Origin: Rhabdobacter roseus
Lineage (GTDB): Bacteria > Bacteroidota > Bacteroidia > Cytophagales > Spirosomataceae
Length of the DNA: 64,000 nt
Assembly (NCBI RefSeq): GCF_014202275.1
Contig: NZ_JACHGF010000015.1
Location: forward strand, 54,237 to 118,236
Reading direction: 5' to 3'
Below the pieces are notes generated by a model. The model was not told the DNA's origin. It was given only the letters and a program-made list of their open reading frames with translations, and did not search any database. A program made the translations under genes and the position numbers. The first letter of the stretch is position 1. Each line of letters begins with the position of its first letter. Of this stretch, positions 1-8,964 are shown in pieces.

Positions 1-1647
1 GAAAAGGGCCTGGTACTTTGCCAGCGCTGGCTCGAAAAAAATACCCACCTGGCCAACTGGCGCGGCATCATGACCTCCGGTCTGCTGGTCGCGGCGGCGG
101 CCCTGGGCGACGAAGTACTTCTGGACAAGTACCTGCCCGAGTGGCAGCGCTGCACCCAGGCTTTCCAGCCCGACGGCTCCTACGGCGAGTCGCTGCAGTA
201 CGGAAACTACCTGGCCTTTGCGCTCATGCTGGCCTACGAGGCGCTGGCGCGCAAGTACCCCCAGCGCGCCCGCCAACTGGATGTAAGTACCTACGCGAAA
301 GGCCTCGATTGGATCGCCAGCAGCCTGTTTTACGCCAAGCCGATGGCGAGCTGGGGCGACGAGCCGCGCGCCCGCGCCGCCAACTTCAACGACAGCGCCG
401 CGCTGTTCCGCTCCTCGGGCGATCTGCTGCTGCACGTAGCGACGCGGCAGCAAGGTACTTCGCAGGCGGGCCTGGCGCGCGGGTTGTTCCAAACCTACTA
501 CGAACCCGTACCTTACCAGGGCCCGCACGACCTGGCTACGTTTGGCATGGTGAACGACTGGGGCTTCCTGACGCTCCCGTTGCTCACCCACGAGGTACCT
601 GGGCTAAGCCCCGCCGAAGTACCCCTGCCGCTGGTCAATACCTTCAGCAACGGCCACGCTTTCGTGCGCGACGCCTGGGACGGCCAAACCATCCTGGCCA
701 TCAACGGCGGTGGCGATGACCTCTGCGGTCCGGGTCATTTGCACGGCGATTTGAATAGTTTTATTCTGGTGCATAAAAAAGAGCGCTTGCTGGTCGATCC
801 GGGCCATAGTTGCTACCGCAACCTTATTCACGGCCTGGAAAGCGCCTCACAAACGCACAATACCTGTACTTTTTTAGTCGATAAAGACGAGCTGGGTTTG
901 CAGGAAGACCTGGCCAAAATGGCCTTGCTGGAACAAAAAAGCGTACTGGCCCGCCGCCAAATCACGCCCGACGGCCTCAGCGCGCCGATCCGCCGGGGCA
1001 ATCGTCGCCTCATTGCCGAGCGCGACGACTGTGTCTCCGTCGTGGGAGCGGAGGCCGGAAGTACCTACGGAACGCCCATCCGGGAGTTTACGCGCCTGTG
1101 GCTATTGGCCGGGAGCCATATACTGTTTGTGGTGGATACCATCGTGGCCGAGCGGCCCGTTACCACTATTTGGAACTGGCTCGTCAACAACCGCGACGGC
1201 AAGGCGGAGGTACTTTCAAACGATAATGCATTAGAAGTGAGAAGAAACCGTGCGGGCATGAAGCTCTTTCACGCGGGCGAAAGTACCCTGAGCCATCCCG
1301 TCTACGGCTACGTACACGATGCCTACCACGTCGAGCCCAACCAGCGCGGCGAGGGCCAGCCCGGCAGCGGCTTGCTCTACCGATTTACCGAAAAACAAAG
1401 TACCCTGAGCCGCACGGTGGTACACGCCATTGCGCTGGATGAGGCTGCGTACCTGGGTACCTGGGCGCTGCACTCGGACGAAAATAGCCACACGCTCACC
1501 AACGGCCAACGCACCTGGACGCTGACGCTGCACGACGGCCAGGCGGAACATTTGTCGCTGGTGTCGGGGCACAGGCGGCGTTGGGACGTCATCAAAGGAA
1601 ACGATACGTACACGCTCCAACGCATTGCTCCCCATGACCCCTCGTAA
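1..1647 (+). CDS. Heparinase II/III-family polysaccharide lyase, 5'-truncated by window edge
   Basis: The reading frame is open from base 1, so this is the last 548 codons of a longer gene; the ATG at 70 is internal. Seen: an alpha-helical N-terminal part (tryptophan-rich, toroid-like), then a beta-rich half that opens with the HLHGDLNSF motif near codon 246 and a following LLVDPG, the typical heparinase II/III signature in which a His-rich strand binds the uronic-acid substrate. Family members cleave acidic glycans (heparin, alginate, ulvan-like chains) by beta-elimination in the periplasm or outside the cell. It overlaps the start of the next gene by 14 bases and is probably co-transcribed with the esterase, VOC protein and dehydrogenase. 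The true substrate cannot be read from the sequence, and the signal peptide, if any, lies outside the window. Confidence 0.85.
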   Translation, partial: EKGLVLCQRWLEKNTHLANWRGIMTSGLLVAAAALGDEVLLDKYLPEWQRCTQAFQPDGSYGESLQYGNYLAFALMLAYEALARKYPQRARQLDVSTYAKGLDWIASSLFYAKPMASWGDEPRARAANFNDSAALFRSSGDLLLHVATRQQGTSQAGLARGLFQTYYEPVPYQGPHDLATFGMVNDWGFLTLPLLTHEVPGLSPAEVPLPLVNTFSNGHAFVRDAWDGQTILAINGGGDDLCGPGHLHGDLNSFILVHKKERLLVDPGHSCYRNLIHGLESASQTHNTCTFLVDKDELGLQEDLAKMALLEQKSVLARRQITPDGLSAPIRRGNRRLIAERDDCVSVVGAEAGSTYGTPIREFTRLWLLAGSHILFVVDTIVAERPVTTIWNWLVNNRDGKAEVLSNDNALEVRRNRAGMKLFHAGESTLSHPVYGYVHDAYHVEPNQRGEGQPGSGLLYRFTEKQSTLSRTVVHAIALDEAAYLGTWALHSDENSHTLTNGQRTWTLTLHDGQAEHLSLVSGHRRRWDVIKGNDTYTLQRIAPHDPS

Positions 1648-2428
1648 GGTAGTTTCCCGGCTTAGGTACTTTGTTCTGATCCTCACGGCGGTCCTTGGCC
1701 TTTCTGCTTCCAAGCCACCCAAGCGGCTGGATTTGTACCTACTCATCGGGCAGTCCAACATGGCCGGTAGGGGTGAGGTGGAGAAAGGTACTCAGGCCAC
1801 GAATCCCAAAATCTGGGTCATCAACGCCCAGAACCAGTGGGTAGAAGCCGCCGACCCGCTGCATTACGACAAGCCGTCGGTGGTAGGCGTGGGACCAGGG
1901 CTGGCCTTTGCCCAGGAGATGCAGCGTCAAAAATCTAAACGACCGATTGGTTTAATTCCCTGTGCGGTAGGAGGGAGCGGGATCGACGACTGGCAACCCG
2001 GCCAAAAGCACGAGCAAACGGGTATCTTCGCCTACGACGCCATGCTGAGCCGGGTCAAAGAAGCCCAGAAACGGGGACGGATCAAGGCCATTTTGTGGCA
2101 CCAGGGCGAGAACGACAGTAACCCCGAGAAAGCGCAGGTGTACGAGCAAAAGCTGGAGGCCTTTATCCAGCGCCTACGGAAAGATATAAATGCTCCCAAG
2201 GTACCCTTTATTATGGGTACTTTGGGCGATTTTTATACCCAAAAAAATCCCAACGCTTTATTGATCAATAAAATACTCACCGAATTTCCCGAGAAAAATC
2301 CCAACGTGTACGTGGTATCAGCCGCCGGCCTGACCGACAAGGGCGATACCACGCACTTCGATGCCGCTTCGGCGCGTGAGCTCGGGAAACGGTACGCCGA
2401 AAAACTATGGAGCATTCTGAAAAAATGA
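1634..2428 (+). CDS. SGNH-type carbohydrate acetylesterase (sialate O-acetylesterase/CE6-like)
   Basis: 264 residues. The start is taken at ATG 1634; a TTG nine bases upstream in the same frame is less likely. A basic, hydrophobic N-terminus (about residues 1-25) looks like a signal peptide. Block I GQSNMAGRG (about 39) carries the nucleophile Ser, GGSGIDDW (about 112) the oxyanion Gly, WHQGENDS (about 154) is a signature of the sialate-O-acetylesterase/CE6 group, and the THFD segment (about 239) supplies the catalytic His. Such enzymes remove acetyl groups from xylan, pectin-like or other decorated glycans, which fits the adjacent lyase. It overlaps the lyase end by 14 bases, and its stop overlaps the next ATG (ATGA), indicating translational coupling. 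Confidence 0.88.
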   Translation: MTPRKVVSRLRYFVLILTAVLGLSASKPPKRLDLYLLIGQSNMAGRGEVEKGTQATNPKIWVINAQNQWVEAADPLHYDKPSVVGVGPGLAFAQEMQRQKSKRPIGLIPCAVGGSGIDDWQPGQKHEQTGIFAYDAMLSRVKEAQKRGRIKAILWHQGENDSNPEKAQVYEQKLEAFIQRLRKDINAPKVPFIMGTLGDFYTQKNPNALLINKILTEFPEKNPNVYVVSAAGLTDKGDTTHFDAASARELGKRYAEKLWSILKK

Positions 2429-2826
2429 GATTCTTAGGCGTAGATCATCCCGCCCTGGCGGCCAACGACGTAGAGCAGCTCGCCACCTGGTACTGTGAGG
2501 TACTTGGCTACGAAAAATGGTTTCACCACCCCACGGGCAGTCCCCAGGGCAAGCCCGTCTGGATGCTCAAAGCGCCCGATGGTACTTTGCTGGAAATCAT
2601 GCCCAAAGACGCCACGCCGCGCCCCGAGCGCACCACCTGGACGCCGGGTTGGTCGCACGTGGCTTTTCGGGTGGCTGATATGGACGCCGCCATCAGGTAC
2701 CTCGACACCCACGGTATCAACTGGACCAGCGAAATCATCAACGCCATCGGTGGCGGCAAGGTACGCAACGCCCTCGACCCGGACGGCAACATGATCCAGA
2801 TCCTGGAACGAGCGGGCCTGAACTAG
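2425..2826 (+). CDS. VOC (glyoxalase/bleomycin-resistance fold) protein
   Basis: 133 residues from ATG 2425, which shares ATGA with the stop of the esterase gene; an upstream in-frame ATG at 2407 is less likely. The two beta-alpha-beta-beta-beta halves are visible: a His in VDHPAL near the N-terminus, TLLEIM with Glu in the middle, WSHVAF with His at the start of the second half, and NMIQIL near the end. These give the paired metal-binding positions of vicinal-oxygen-chelate enzymes. The reaction (lyase, dioxygenase, isomerase) is not predictable. Position in a glycan-degradation operon suggests a role in handling a sugar breakdown product, but that is inference. Confidence 0.85.
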   Translation: MRFLGVDHPALAANDVEQLATWYCEVLGYEKWFHHPTGSPQGKPVWMLKAPDGTLLEIMPKDATPRPERTTWTPGWSHVAFRVADMDAAIRYLDTHGINWTSEIINAIGGGKVRNALDPDGNMIQILERAGLN

Positions 2827-2942
2827 GTACTTTGTCATCCCGAGGCAACGATAGATCCGAAGGCCGTGCCAGAGGTACTTTGCGTAAAGGTACCTGAGTG
2901 CCTCCCAATCAATGAGTCAAGTAACCCTTAATTAGGTCAAGA

Positions 2943-3956
2943 ATGAAAGCGCTGTTTTATACCGGCAATAAAACGTTTGAAATCCAGGAAAGTACCCCTG
3001 CGCCCCTACAACCGGGCGAAGTACGGCTGAAGGTAGCCTACTGTGGTGTGTGTGGTACCGACGTCCACATTTACCACGGCAACATGGACAAGCGCGTGCA
3101 GATTCCGCAGGTGATCGGCCACGAGGTATCGGCCGAAATTGCCGAACTCGGCGAGGGCGTGACGGGCTGGCAGGTTGGTGACCGCGTGGCCGTGCGTCCC
3201 CTCCAGCCCGGTGCCGAGCACCCTTCGGATTTTGGACAAAACCACATTGGCAAAAACCTGAAGTTCATTGGTATCGATACCTCCGGTGGCATGCAGCAGT
3301 TCTGGAACGTACCCGCCTATACGCTCCACCGCTTACCCGAAAATTTATCCCTGAAGCTGGGCGCGTTGATCGAGCCGTTGGCCGTGGCCTGTCATGATAT
3401 ACGCCTGGCCGAGTTGCGGAAGGACGAGCAGGTGGTGGTCATTGGCGGCGGGCCCATCGGGATGCTCATTGCGCTGGTGGCCCAACATAAAGGAGCGAAG
3501 GTACTTCTCTCGGAAATCAACGGCGCGCGCCTGGAGCTGGCGGCCTCGTTGGGCCTGGCGACGGTCAATCCGCGGGAGGAAGACCTGGTGACGAGGGTCG
3601 AGGATTTTACCCAGGGCGCGATGGCCGACGTCGTCTTCGAAGTATCGGGCGTGCAGGCCGGCGTAGACGCCATGACCCAAGTACCCCGCGCCCGCGGCCG
3701 CATCGTGATGGTGGCCATTCACGCCCAGCCCAAGCCGGTGGATCTGTTCCGGTTTTTCTGGCGCGAGCTCAAGCTCATCGGCGCGCGCGTCTACGAGCCC
3801 GAGGATTTCGACGAAGCCATTGCCTTGGCCGCCAGCGGCCAACTACCCCTCGAAGCCATCATTACGCAGGTAGCCCCGCTCGCCGCCGCGCAGGAAGTGT
3901 TTGAGACTATCGATGGCAATCCGGCCGGGCTTAAGTACCTGCTGGCTTGCCAGTGA
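2943..3956 (+). CDS. Zinc-dependent medium-chain alcohol/polyol dehydrogenase
   Basis: 337 residues, MDR superfamily. N-terminal GroES-like domain with CGVCGTDVH (about 35-43, catalytic-zinc Cys) and GHE (about 60-62). The region where many relatives carry four structural-zinc cysteines (about 85-115) has none, so the structural zinc lobe is absent. IEPLAVACHD (about 143) supplies the third zinc-site Glu. A Rossmann GGGPIG motif sits near 167, followed by an acidic residue at the end of the second strand, favouring NAD. Closest in type to sorbitol/threonine/L-idonate-like dehydrogenases. Same strand, 116 bases after the VOC gene. A decayed copy of its 3' end lies at 9104-9188. Confidence 0.88.
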   Translation: MKALFYTGNKTFEIQESTPAPLQPGEVRLKVAYCGVCGTDVHIYHGNMDKRVQIPQVIGHEVSAEIAELGEGVTGWQVGDRVAVRPLQPGAEHPSDFGQNHIGKNLKFIGIDTSGGMQQFWNVPAYTLHRLPENLSLKLGALIEPLAVACHDIRLAELRKDEQVVVIGGGPIGMLIALVAQHKGAKVLLSEINGARLELAASLGLATVNPREEDLVTRVEDFTQGAMADVVFEVSGVQAGVDAMTQVPRARGRIVMVAIHAQPKPVDLFRFFWRELKLIGARVYEPEDFDEAIALAASGQLPLEAIITQVAPLAAAQEVFETIDGNPAGLKYLLACQ

Positions 3957-4167
3957 GGGGGTGCTTTAGTTCAAACATTGGGGTATACGGTAAGTTATTT
4001 TCTATGTGTTGATATGGCGTGGCCTAGCGAGAAGTGTCGATTTTTTTTAGGAGGTAATTATAGGGAAGTGGACACTATTTTACAAAAATGAGGTCTGCTT
4101 TGTAAAGTAAGTTTACTGGGATATATTATAGCTGAGTTTTACAGAAGGCAACTAAATGCCTTGCTTT

Positions 4168-5475
4168 TCATTGAGAAGCAACACTTTTTGAATCTTTAAA
4201 GAAGTCAGAAAGCTTTGTAAAGCTAAAGCCTAAAAAAAAGTAATATGGATTTTGGTCTCTTGGTCTTAGTAAATGCAGATTGGCACCATAACCAAAATAT
4301 ATTTTATTTCTAAAAAGCCCTGCTTGAATTCCAGTCCCAATCTCTACATCCTTTCCAGTACTAAAATCGAGGTAAGAAATATTAATTCCAATTGAAGGTT
4401 CTACAAAATTGATAAATCTATTTTTTCTTATAATTTTTTCAGTTCCATTCCTATCGACCAACTTTATACCTCGATCAAGAGAGTTAAAAGTCCACATTAA
4501 TACAGCACCGCCAGTTCCTTTGAAATTACTTGGTGAAAGCAAGGTGTCCTCTGTAGAAGTTGGCTCATTTATCCTTTTAACTAAAGAAAACATATCAGCT
4601 ATTTCGAGTTTCCATCCAGTGTCTTTTAGATAGTATTTGCCTAAGGATAGCCTGGGAGGATTTTGGTTTACATTGATTTTTGAGTCTATTTTCCACGTAA
4701 CATACAAATTGAGTACCTCGCCATTCTTTGCTCCACTTTTTCCAAGATCTATATTTGCATGTACTAATTTTTTGTAAATTTCACGTCCTGCTAGCTTAGA
4801 TAGTTCTTCTGATATTTCTGGAAAATAATTTATAATTAAATTATAATATTTTTCTCTAATTTCTACATCATACTCATTTCTAATTGAATCAATTTTTTCT
4901 AAAGTAATATTCTTTTTCAAAGCTATTAGTTGTGAATCCTTTCTATCCAAAATAAACTCTAGTTCAGATCCTTTAAATCTTGATACTAAATCTAAATTCA
5001 ACATAGTTTCATTTATTAAATCTATGTTTTCTGAAAATTTAGTGGCTAATGTATCTTGATTCTGTATATTTAAATTAATAGTGCTTAACAAAGTATTTGA
5101 GATTTCTAAGGATTTCTTGATGGTCTCATAATTTATCAAGTCTTTATTCATTAATGAAAGTAGAGCTTTTTTTGCATCGATACCACTTTCTTCAAATGAG
5201 TTAAGGTAGTTAAGAGTTATGCCTAGCTTTGCTTTGCAGTATTTTAGTGATTTTGAATACTGTTCTATAAACAAATCTCTTTGTGCTTTATATAAATAAG
5301 AATTTTTTAATTCGGATAATATAGGATTTATTTCGTTAATATTTTCTATTTTGATTATTCTTCTATAAGTTTCAAAATTAGATATGTAATGCTTGGATGT
5401 GCTAAGTAATTCATATAAGCTAACAGCTTCTTTGATAAATTTATCAATATTTTGATAGTATTCACCTGATTTTTT
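4168..5475 (-). CDS. C-terminal part of a frameshifted hypothetical secreted/envelope protein
   Basis: This frame is open from about 5475 to the stop at 4168 with no convincing start codon (a TTG at 5274 is the first candidate). It continues the protein begun at 6167: the upstream part runs into an eight-base A tract (minus strand, 5470-5477), after which this frame carries the protein-like sequence. A single missing A explains the break. Mostly polar, Lys/Ile/Asn-rich helices are followed by a glycine- and aromatic-rich end (for example GYGANLHLL and YYFFLGFSF) with alternating beta-barrel character ending in Phe-rich strands, reminiscent of outer-membrane strands. No family recognised. Base use is strongly AT-rich, unlike all neighbours before 3956, suggesting transfer. 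Confidence 0.6.
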   Translation of the reverse strand, partial: KKSGEYYQNIDKFIKEAVSLYELLSTSKHYISNFETYRRIIKIENINEINPILSELKNSYLYKAQRDLFIEQYSKSLKYCKAKLGITLNYLNSFEESGIDAKKALLSLMNKDLINYETIKKSLEISNTLLSTINLNIQNQDTLATKFSENIDLINETMLNLDLVSRFKGSELEFILDRKDSQLIALKKNITLEKIDSIRNEYDVEIREKYYNLIINYFPEISEELSKLAGREIYKKLVHANIDLGKSGAKNGEVLNLYVTWKIDSKINVNQNPPRLSLGKYYLKDTGWKLEIADMFSLVKRINEPTSTEDTLLSPSNFKGTGGAVLMWTFNSLDRGIKLVDRNGTEKIIRKNRFINFVEPSIGINISYLDFSTGKDVEIGTGIQAGLFRNKIYFGYGANLHLLRPRDQNPYYFFLGFSFTKLSDFFKDSKSVASQ

Positions 5476-6167
5476 TTAATTTTTTGATTAATAGTTGTGC
5501 TTTTAGATTTATTTTTTTGGATAAATTCGTTTTGTTCTTCGTCTAATGATTCAATATCAGTTTGTATTAAAGTATTTTCTTTAATTGTTTTTTCTGCCAA
5601 AAGTGTTAATTCATTAAATTTTTCTTCAATATTTTTGTTTTTAGTTAAATCCATAAGTGTAAAATTATTATAATACAATGTATTAAGTTGGTAATTGTCA
5701 TTAGCTTCTCTTAAATCTAAAATCATGTTTAGTATTTTTTTTGATAGTTGTAAAGGTGGGTCGGACTCTACACCAATTCTTTCTCTTTCAACACCTACTT
5801 CAGAATATGGGCTAACTTCAATCTTTCTGCTACCATCAGGGCCTGTAATGTCAGCTTCTAAAGAAATTTTGCCTTCAAAATCGGTGTTTTTAATTAACCC
5901 ATTAATGTCAAATCGAATTTCTATTTCACCATCTTTATCAAGAAAATGATATTTTTGGTTAGGGAGCCTAGAATTATCCTCCCATTGCCAAATATTGTCA
6001 AACCTTTCCTGCCTTTCACTTTTTCTATATATTATATTAATATACTGTCTAGGGTCAATTTTTTTTATATGATTATCTGGCGGAAAAACAGATGTTTGAC
6101 CTGACTGGGATCTTACGTTTGAAAAGAAACATAAGAATATAAGTGAAGAAAGAAGAAGTGTTTTCAT
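5355..6167 (-). CDS. N-terminal part of the same frameshifted secreted protein
   Basis: Starts with a clear signal peptide (lysine, then a Leu/Phe-rich core ending near VRSQ, about residues 1-21). It continues as a soluble AT-rich domain with a beta-rich first half and a helical, Lys/Asn/Glu-rich second half that may form a coiled coil. Past the A tract at 5470-5477 this frame gives about 38 extra residues before its stop at 5355; these are probably not part of the real protein, which should pass into the frame ending at 4168. The combined product would be about 665 residues. Function unknown. The gene has no strand partner nearby and appears to be cargo of an AT-rich insert. Confidence 0.6.
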   Translation of the reverse strand: MKTLLLSSLIFLCFFSNVRSQSGQTSVFPPDNHIKKIDPRQYINIIYRKSERQERFDNIWQWEDNSRLPNQKYHFLDKDGEIEIRFDINGLIKNTDFEGKISLEADITGPDGSRKIEVSPYSEVGVERERIGVESDPPLQLSKKILNMILDLREANDNYQLNTLYYNNFTLMDLTKNKNIEEKFNELTLLAEKTIKENTLIQTDIESLDEEQNEFIQKNKSKSTTINQKIKKNQVNTIKILINLSKKLLAYMNYLAHPSITYLILKLIEE

Positions 6168-6604
6168 TTTTTATCGGTTCCTTTTTGAGTGCTATAAATA
6201 ATTTATTACAACAGTTTTATATACAGAATCGGATTTAGCTGCTAATTTAGCCTTCATGATAAAAAATTAGTGCTAATAGATTTTAAACAGTTTAGAAAAT
6301 TTGAATGCTTATGAAGCTACTTTAGGAAAGCTACAAGATAAATTTGCTATTTACTATACATAAGCTCAAAAAACTTATCCAACGGTATGCCTTTTTTGTT
6401 TGTGGTTAGATACAATTAACTGATTTATAAATCAGTTCTTAATTCTTTTATGGAGGTTGGCATACTAAAAGGAATACAGTTAGGCTAAGAAACGCTATTT
6501 TAAATAAAAACTTCAGTAGCTAAGTTGTTATTCTGATCAGTTCCATAAAAACACAAAGCGCAACCTCCTCTCGAAGACTGCGCTTTGTATTATTTCTAAG
6601 TACC
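6168..6604. other. AT-rich gap between the frameshifted gene and a DUF1080 remnant
   Basis: No open frame of useful length and no recognisable RNA. It is compositionally like the adjacent frameshifted gene up to about 6540, after which base use returns to the GC-rich style of the window. The right boundary of the AT-rich insert is therefore placed near 6540-6600, immediately before the hairpin at 6553-6588. Confidence 0.5.
6553..6588 (-). terminator. Intrinsic terminator-like hairpin after the DUF1080 remnant
   Basis: Perfect 10-base arms ACAAAGCGCA and TGCGCTTTGT separated by 16 bases. Read on the minus strand the hairpin is followed by GTTTTTATGG. It lies 16 bases beyond the stop codon of the decayed DUF1080 fragment, so it is probably the old terminator of that gene and may now serve the 6772-8892 gene. 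Confidence 0.6.
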
Positions 6605-6733
6605 TTACTTCGCGGGTGTAATGACAATATTCCGGTACTCTACCGGGCCGTGGTCGCCCTGGATGTAGAGCGGGCCGGGTTCGCCTTCGTTACTGTCGAG
6701 GTCCCGGCCGGTGACGCCCGGAATTTCCTGGTT
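6605..6733 (-). pseudogene. 3' remnant of a DUF1080 (3-keto-disaccharide hydrolase-like) gene
   Basis: The minus strand encodes about 42 residues plus stop, nearly identical to the C-terminus of the intact gene at 11759-12730: NQEIPGVTG, then DSNEGEPGPLYIQGDHGP and EYRNIVITPAK. Homology stops abruptly near 6733, just before the end of the next gene. No start or upstream portion remains, so this is a truncated duplicate or the remnant of a once tandem family member. Confidence 0.75.
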
Positions 6734-6771
6734 TGTTTTGCGGGTAAAAATACGATATGGTTCAGGACCAA

Positions 6772-8892
6772 CTACCGATCCAGCAACTTATGGTACAACG
6801 CCATATAATAGGGCAGCAGAAAAAACGTTCCCTCGTGTTCGGAGTAGCCGTCGCCTTCCGAGGCGTTGAGGGCAAAACCATCCCGATCCTGCCGAACGTG
6901 GGCGCGTTCATCCACCGGCAGGGCCAGGCCGTCGGTACGCCAGCCCATGTCCTCGCTTTGGCCGGGGGTACCGTCCAGTACTACATCCAGCCGGTGGGTA
7001 TTGTGCATGGTGTACCCAATCAGGTCCAGGGGTATTTTTTGCAGGTTTTCCAAAATATACGCTGGGTGGTTGGCGGCCCGGTAATGGGTTTTGACCACGG
7101 AGGGCGCGTACAGGTGATTTTCGGGAAACAGGTCGGTGCGGGCAAATGCCTTCTGGTCCACCAGCCGGGTGAATTCATCGGCCAGGGATTCGTAGATCGT
7201 ATCCCAGAAAGCATTTTTCTGTTTGCTGATGTGTAACCAGGCATTTTCCAGCGATTGCCGGTACATGAGCAAGAGCGCGGGATCGGTTTCGTATTTCAGA
7301 AGTCCGTACAGGCTCATCAGGCACAGGTTGTTGTCCCAGGGCACCACATTCTCAGCCGGGAAGTACTCCTTGGGATGAAGCGCGAAAATATGGTACTGGT
7401 AGGTATCACGCAGTTTTTTGGCTTCCGCATCATACTTTACGTCGCCCGTAACATGCCGGGCAACGTTCAAAAACGAAAGCATCATCATGGAATTCAGGCC
7501 GCGTTGGTCGTAGCCGTACACCGAGCTGAAGTACTCCGGCGAAAAATCTCCCCAGCGGGTTACCTTCCCATCGTGGTCAGTTAGTTTATAGCCGTGTCGT
7601 ATAAGGTGATCAGTGATGTCGCCCACCACCTGTCTGACCTCCTGCTTCTCCTGCTCGGTTTTGGCGACCAGGTCATAGTAGATGCCGTAAAAGAAGTAAT
7701 GACCGGCCAGTTCGTCCGAGCTGGTGTCGATCTTGTAGAGGTACTTGCCATCCTTACTTTTGGGGAAACGGGGATAAATGTCTTTCCACTGGGGGTCGGT
7801 TGCCTGGCGTTTTTTGTTGTACTCCCGTCCGTACTGCTCGTTGACCGGCTCGTGCCAGTCGGCGGGGATAATGACCCGGGCCGGAAAGCCGGGCTCGTGG
7901 GTGATGTCCACCAGCCATTTACAGGCCCGGAAACTACGAATGGCCAGTTCTCTGGCTTTGGCGCTGCCCGTGGCGGCGTAGCGGAAGGCTTGCGCGGCCC
8001 CGTACATGGCGGTGTACATGCCGTCATTGTCAGAGATGGCCACTTGCGAACTTTCGATCTGGAACTGCTTTGTTAATTCGTTCTGGGCGATAAAGCCCAT
8101 GCGGTTGTGGCGGGTTTCTACTTGGTTGGTAAAGTAGTCGGCTTTGGCTTCCAGCGTCATTTCCCGGGGTTCAATCCGGCTGATGCCCCCGCGGGTAGCG
8201 ATCCAGGCCGTTCCGTTGGGTTGAACGGCGATGTCCAGCACATGGTCGTTGGGTAGCCACCGCCGACTGGCCCGGTACCTGAAAAAGTCGTTTTGTGCTA
8301 CGATAGCCCCCCGCTCCGTCCCGAACCAAACCGTCCCATTCGGCCCGGCGGCGGCGCAGGTAAACTTCGTGTAGGGTAGGCCTTCCTTGCCCGTAAACAA
8401 CCTCCACTGCTTGCCATCCAGGTACCCCACGCCCTCATCGGCCCCAAACCATAGCCGCCCTTGTGAATCAACGGTTAGCGCCGCTACATTCCGCAGCGAC
8501 CAGCTGTACCGGCTATCGGCGGGGTATAGCTTTACCGGCTTTTTCCCCTCATACAGGTACAGTCCCTGATCCGTACCTACCGCCCAGCTGTTTTTGTAGC
8601 GAGCCTGGGCGAGTACCCTGGTTCCTTTCGGGACGGGTGCCTTTTCGATATTCCTGACGGGAGATTTACCCGTCGCAGGAACCCAGGATTCGTCCTGAAA
8701 GGTATACGAGGTACCCTTGGCCTGCGCGGTGAGAGTATTGTCCTTCCAGTAGATCTTATCAACCGGACCGGCGGGCAGCCCCTGTTCTATGGAGTAGACA
8801 GTAGCCACCTCCTGGACAAATTTTCGATCACCTATATTTTGGGCCAATAACGTGGATGAAAAAAAGAGGCAAACCGGGAGGAGGTACTTCAT
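6772..8892 (-). CDS. Secreted two-component-propeller/alpha-barrel fusion protein
   Basis: 706 residues with a signal peptide (MKYLLPVCLFFSSTLLA). Residues about 30-250 contain repeated beta-propeller blades of the two-component-regulator propeller type (LWFGADEGVGYLDG, VWFGTERGAI, AWIATRGGISRIEP). From about 260 to the end it is alpha-helical with Trp/Tyr/Asp-rich repeats (for example GWRTDGLALPVDERAH near the end), resembling an (alpha/alpha) toroid as in glycan-active enzymes. No kinase or DNA-binding domain follows the propeller, so it is not a hybrid sensor. A role in extracellular or periplasmic glycan processing is inferred from the fold and from the neighbouring DUF1080 and lyase genes; no catalytic residue is assigned. 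Confidence 0.75.
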   Translation of the reverse strand: MKYLLPVCLFFSSTLLAQNIGDRKFVQEVATVYSIEQGLPAGPVDKIYWKDNTLTAQAKGTSYTFQDESWVPATGKSPVRNIEKAPVPKGTRVLAQARYKNSWAVGTDQGLYLYEGKKPVKLYPADSRYSWSLRNVAALTVDSQGRLWFGADEGVGYLDGKQWRLFTGKEGLPYTKFTCAAAGPNGTVWFGTERGAIVAQNDFFRYRASRRWLPNDHVLDIAVQPNGTAWIATRGGISRIEPREMTLEAKADYFTNQVETRHNRMGFIAQNELTKQFQIESSQVAISDNDGMYTAMYGAAQAFRYAATGSAKARELAIRSFRACKWLVDITHEPGFPARVIIPADWHEPVNEQYGREYNKKRQATDPQWKDIYPRFPKSKDGKYLYKIDTSSDELAGHYFFYGIYYDLVAKTEQEKQEVRQVVGDITDHLIRHGYKLTDHDGKVTRWGDFSPEYFSSVYGYDQRGLNSMMMLSFLNVARHVTGDVKYDAEAKKLRDTYQYHIFALHPKEYFPAENVVPWDNNLCLMSLYGLLKYETDPALLLMYRQSLENAWLHISKQKNAFWDTIYESLADEFTRLVDQKAFARTDLFPENHLYAPSVVKTHYRAANHPAYILENLQKIPLDLIGYTMHNTHRLDVVLDGTPGQSEDMGWRTDGLALPVDERAHVRQDRDGFALNASEGDGYSEHEGTFFLLPYYMALYHKLLDR

Positions 8893-8964
8893 GACAAGAA
8901 AGGGGATAAGAAAGTGCTAAAAAGGTATATAGGCAATACTACCCTTTTAGAGAAAGAAAGGACT

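Noticed and set aside
18..719. Long plus-strand frame overlapping the heparinase gene in another phase
   Set aside because: Arg/Ala/Pro-rich sequence typical of out-of-frame GC-rich translation; no domain or start signal.
1625..1633. TTG start for the CE6 esterase
   Set aside because: An ATG nine bases downstream gives a normal signal peptide start.
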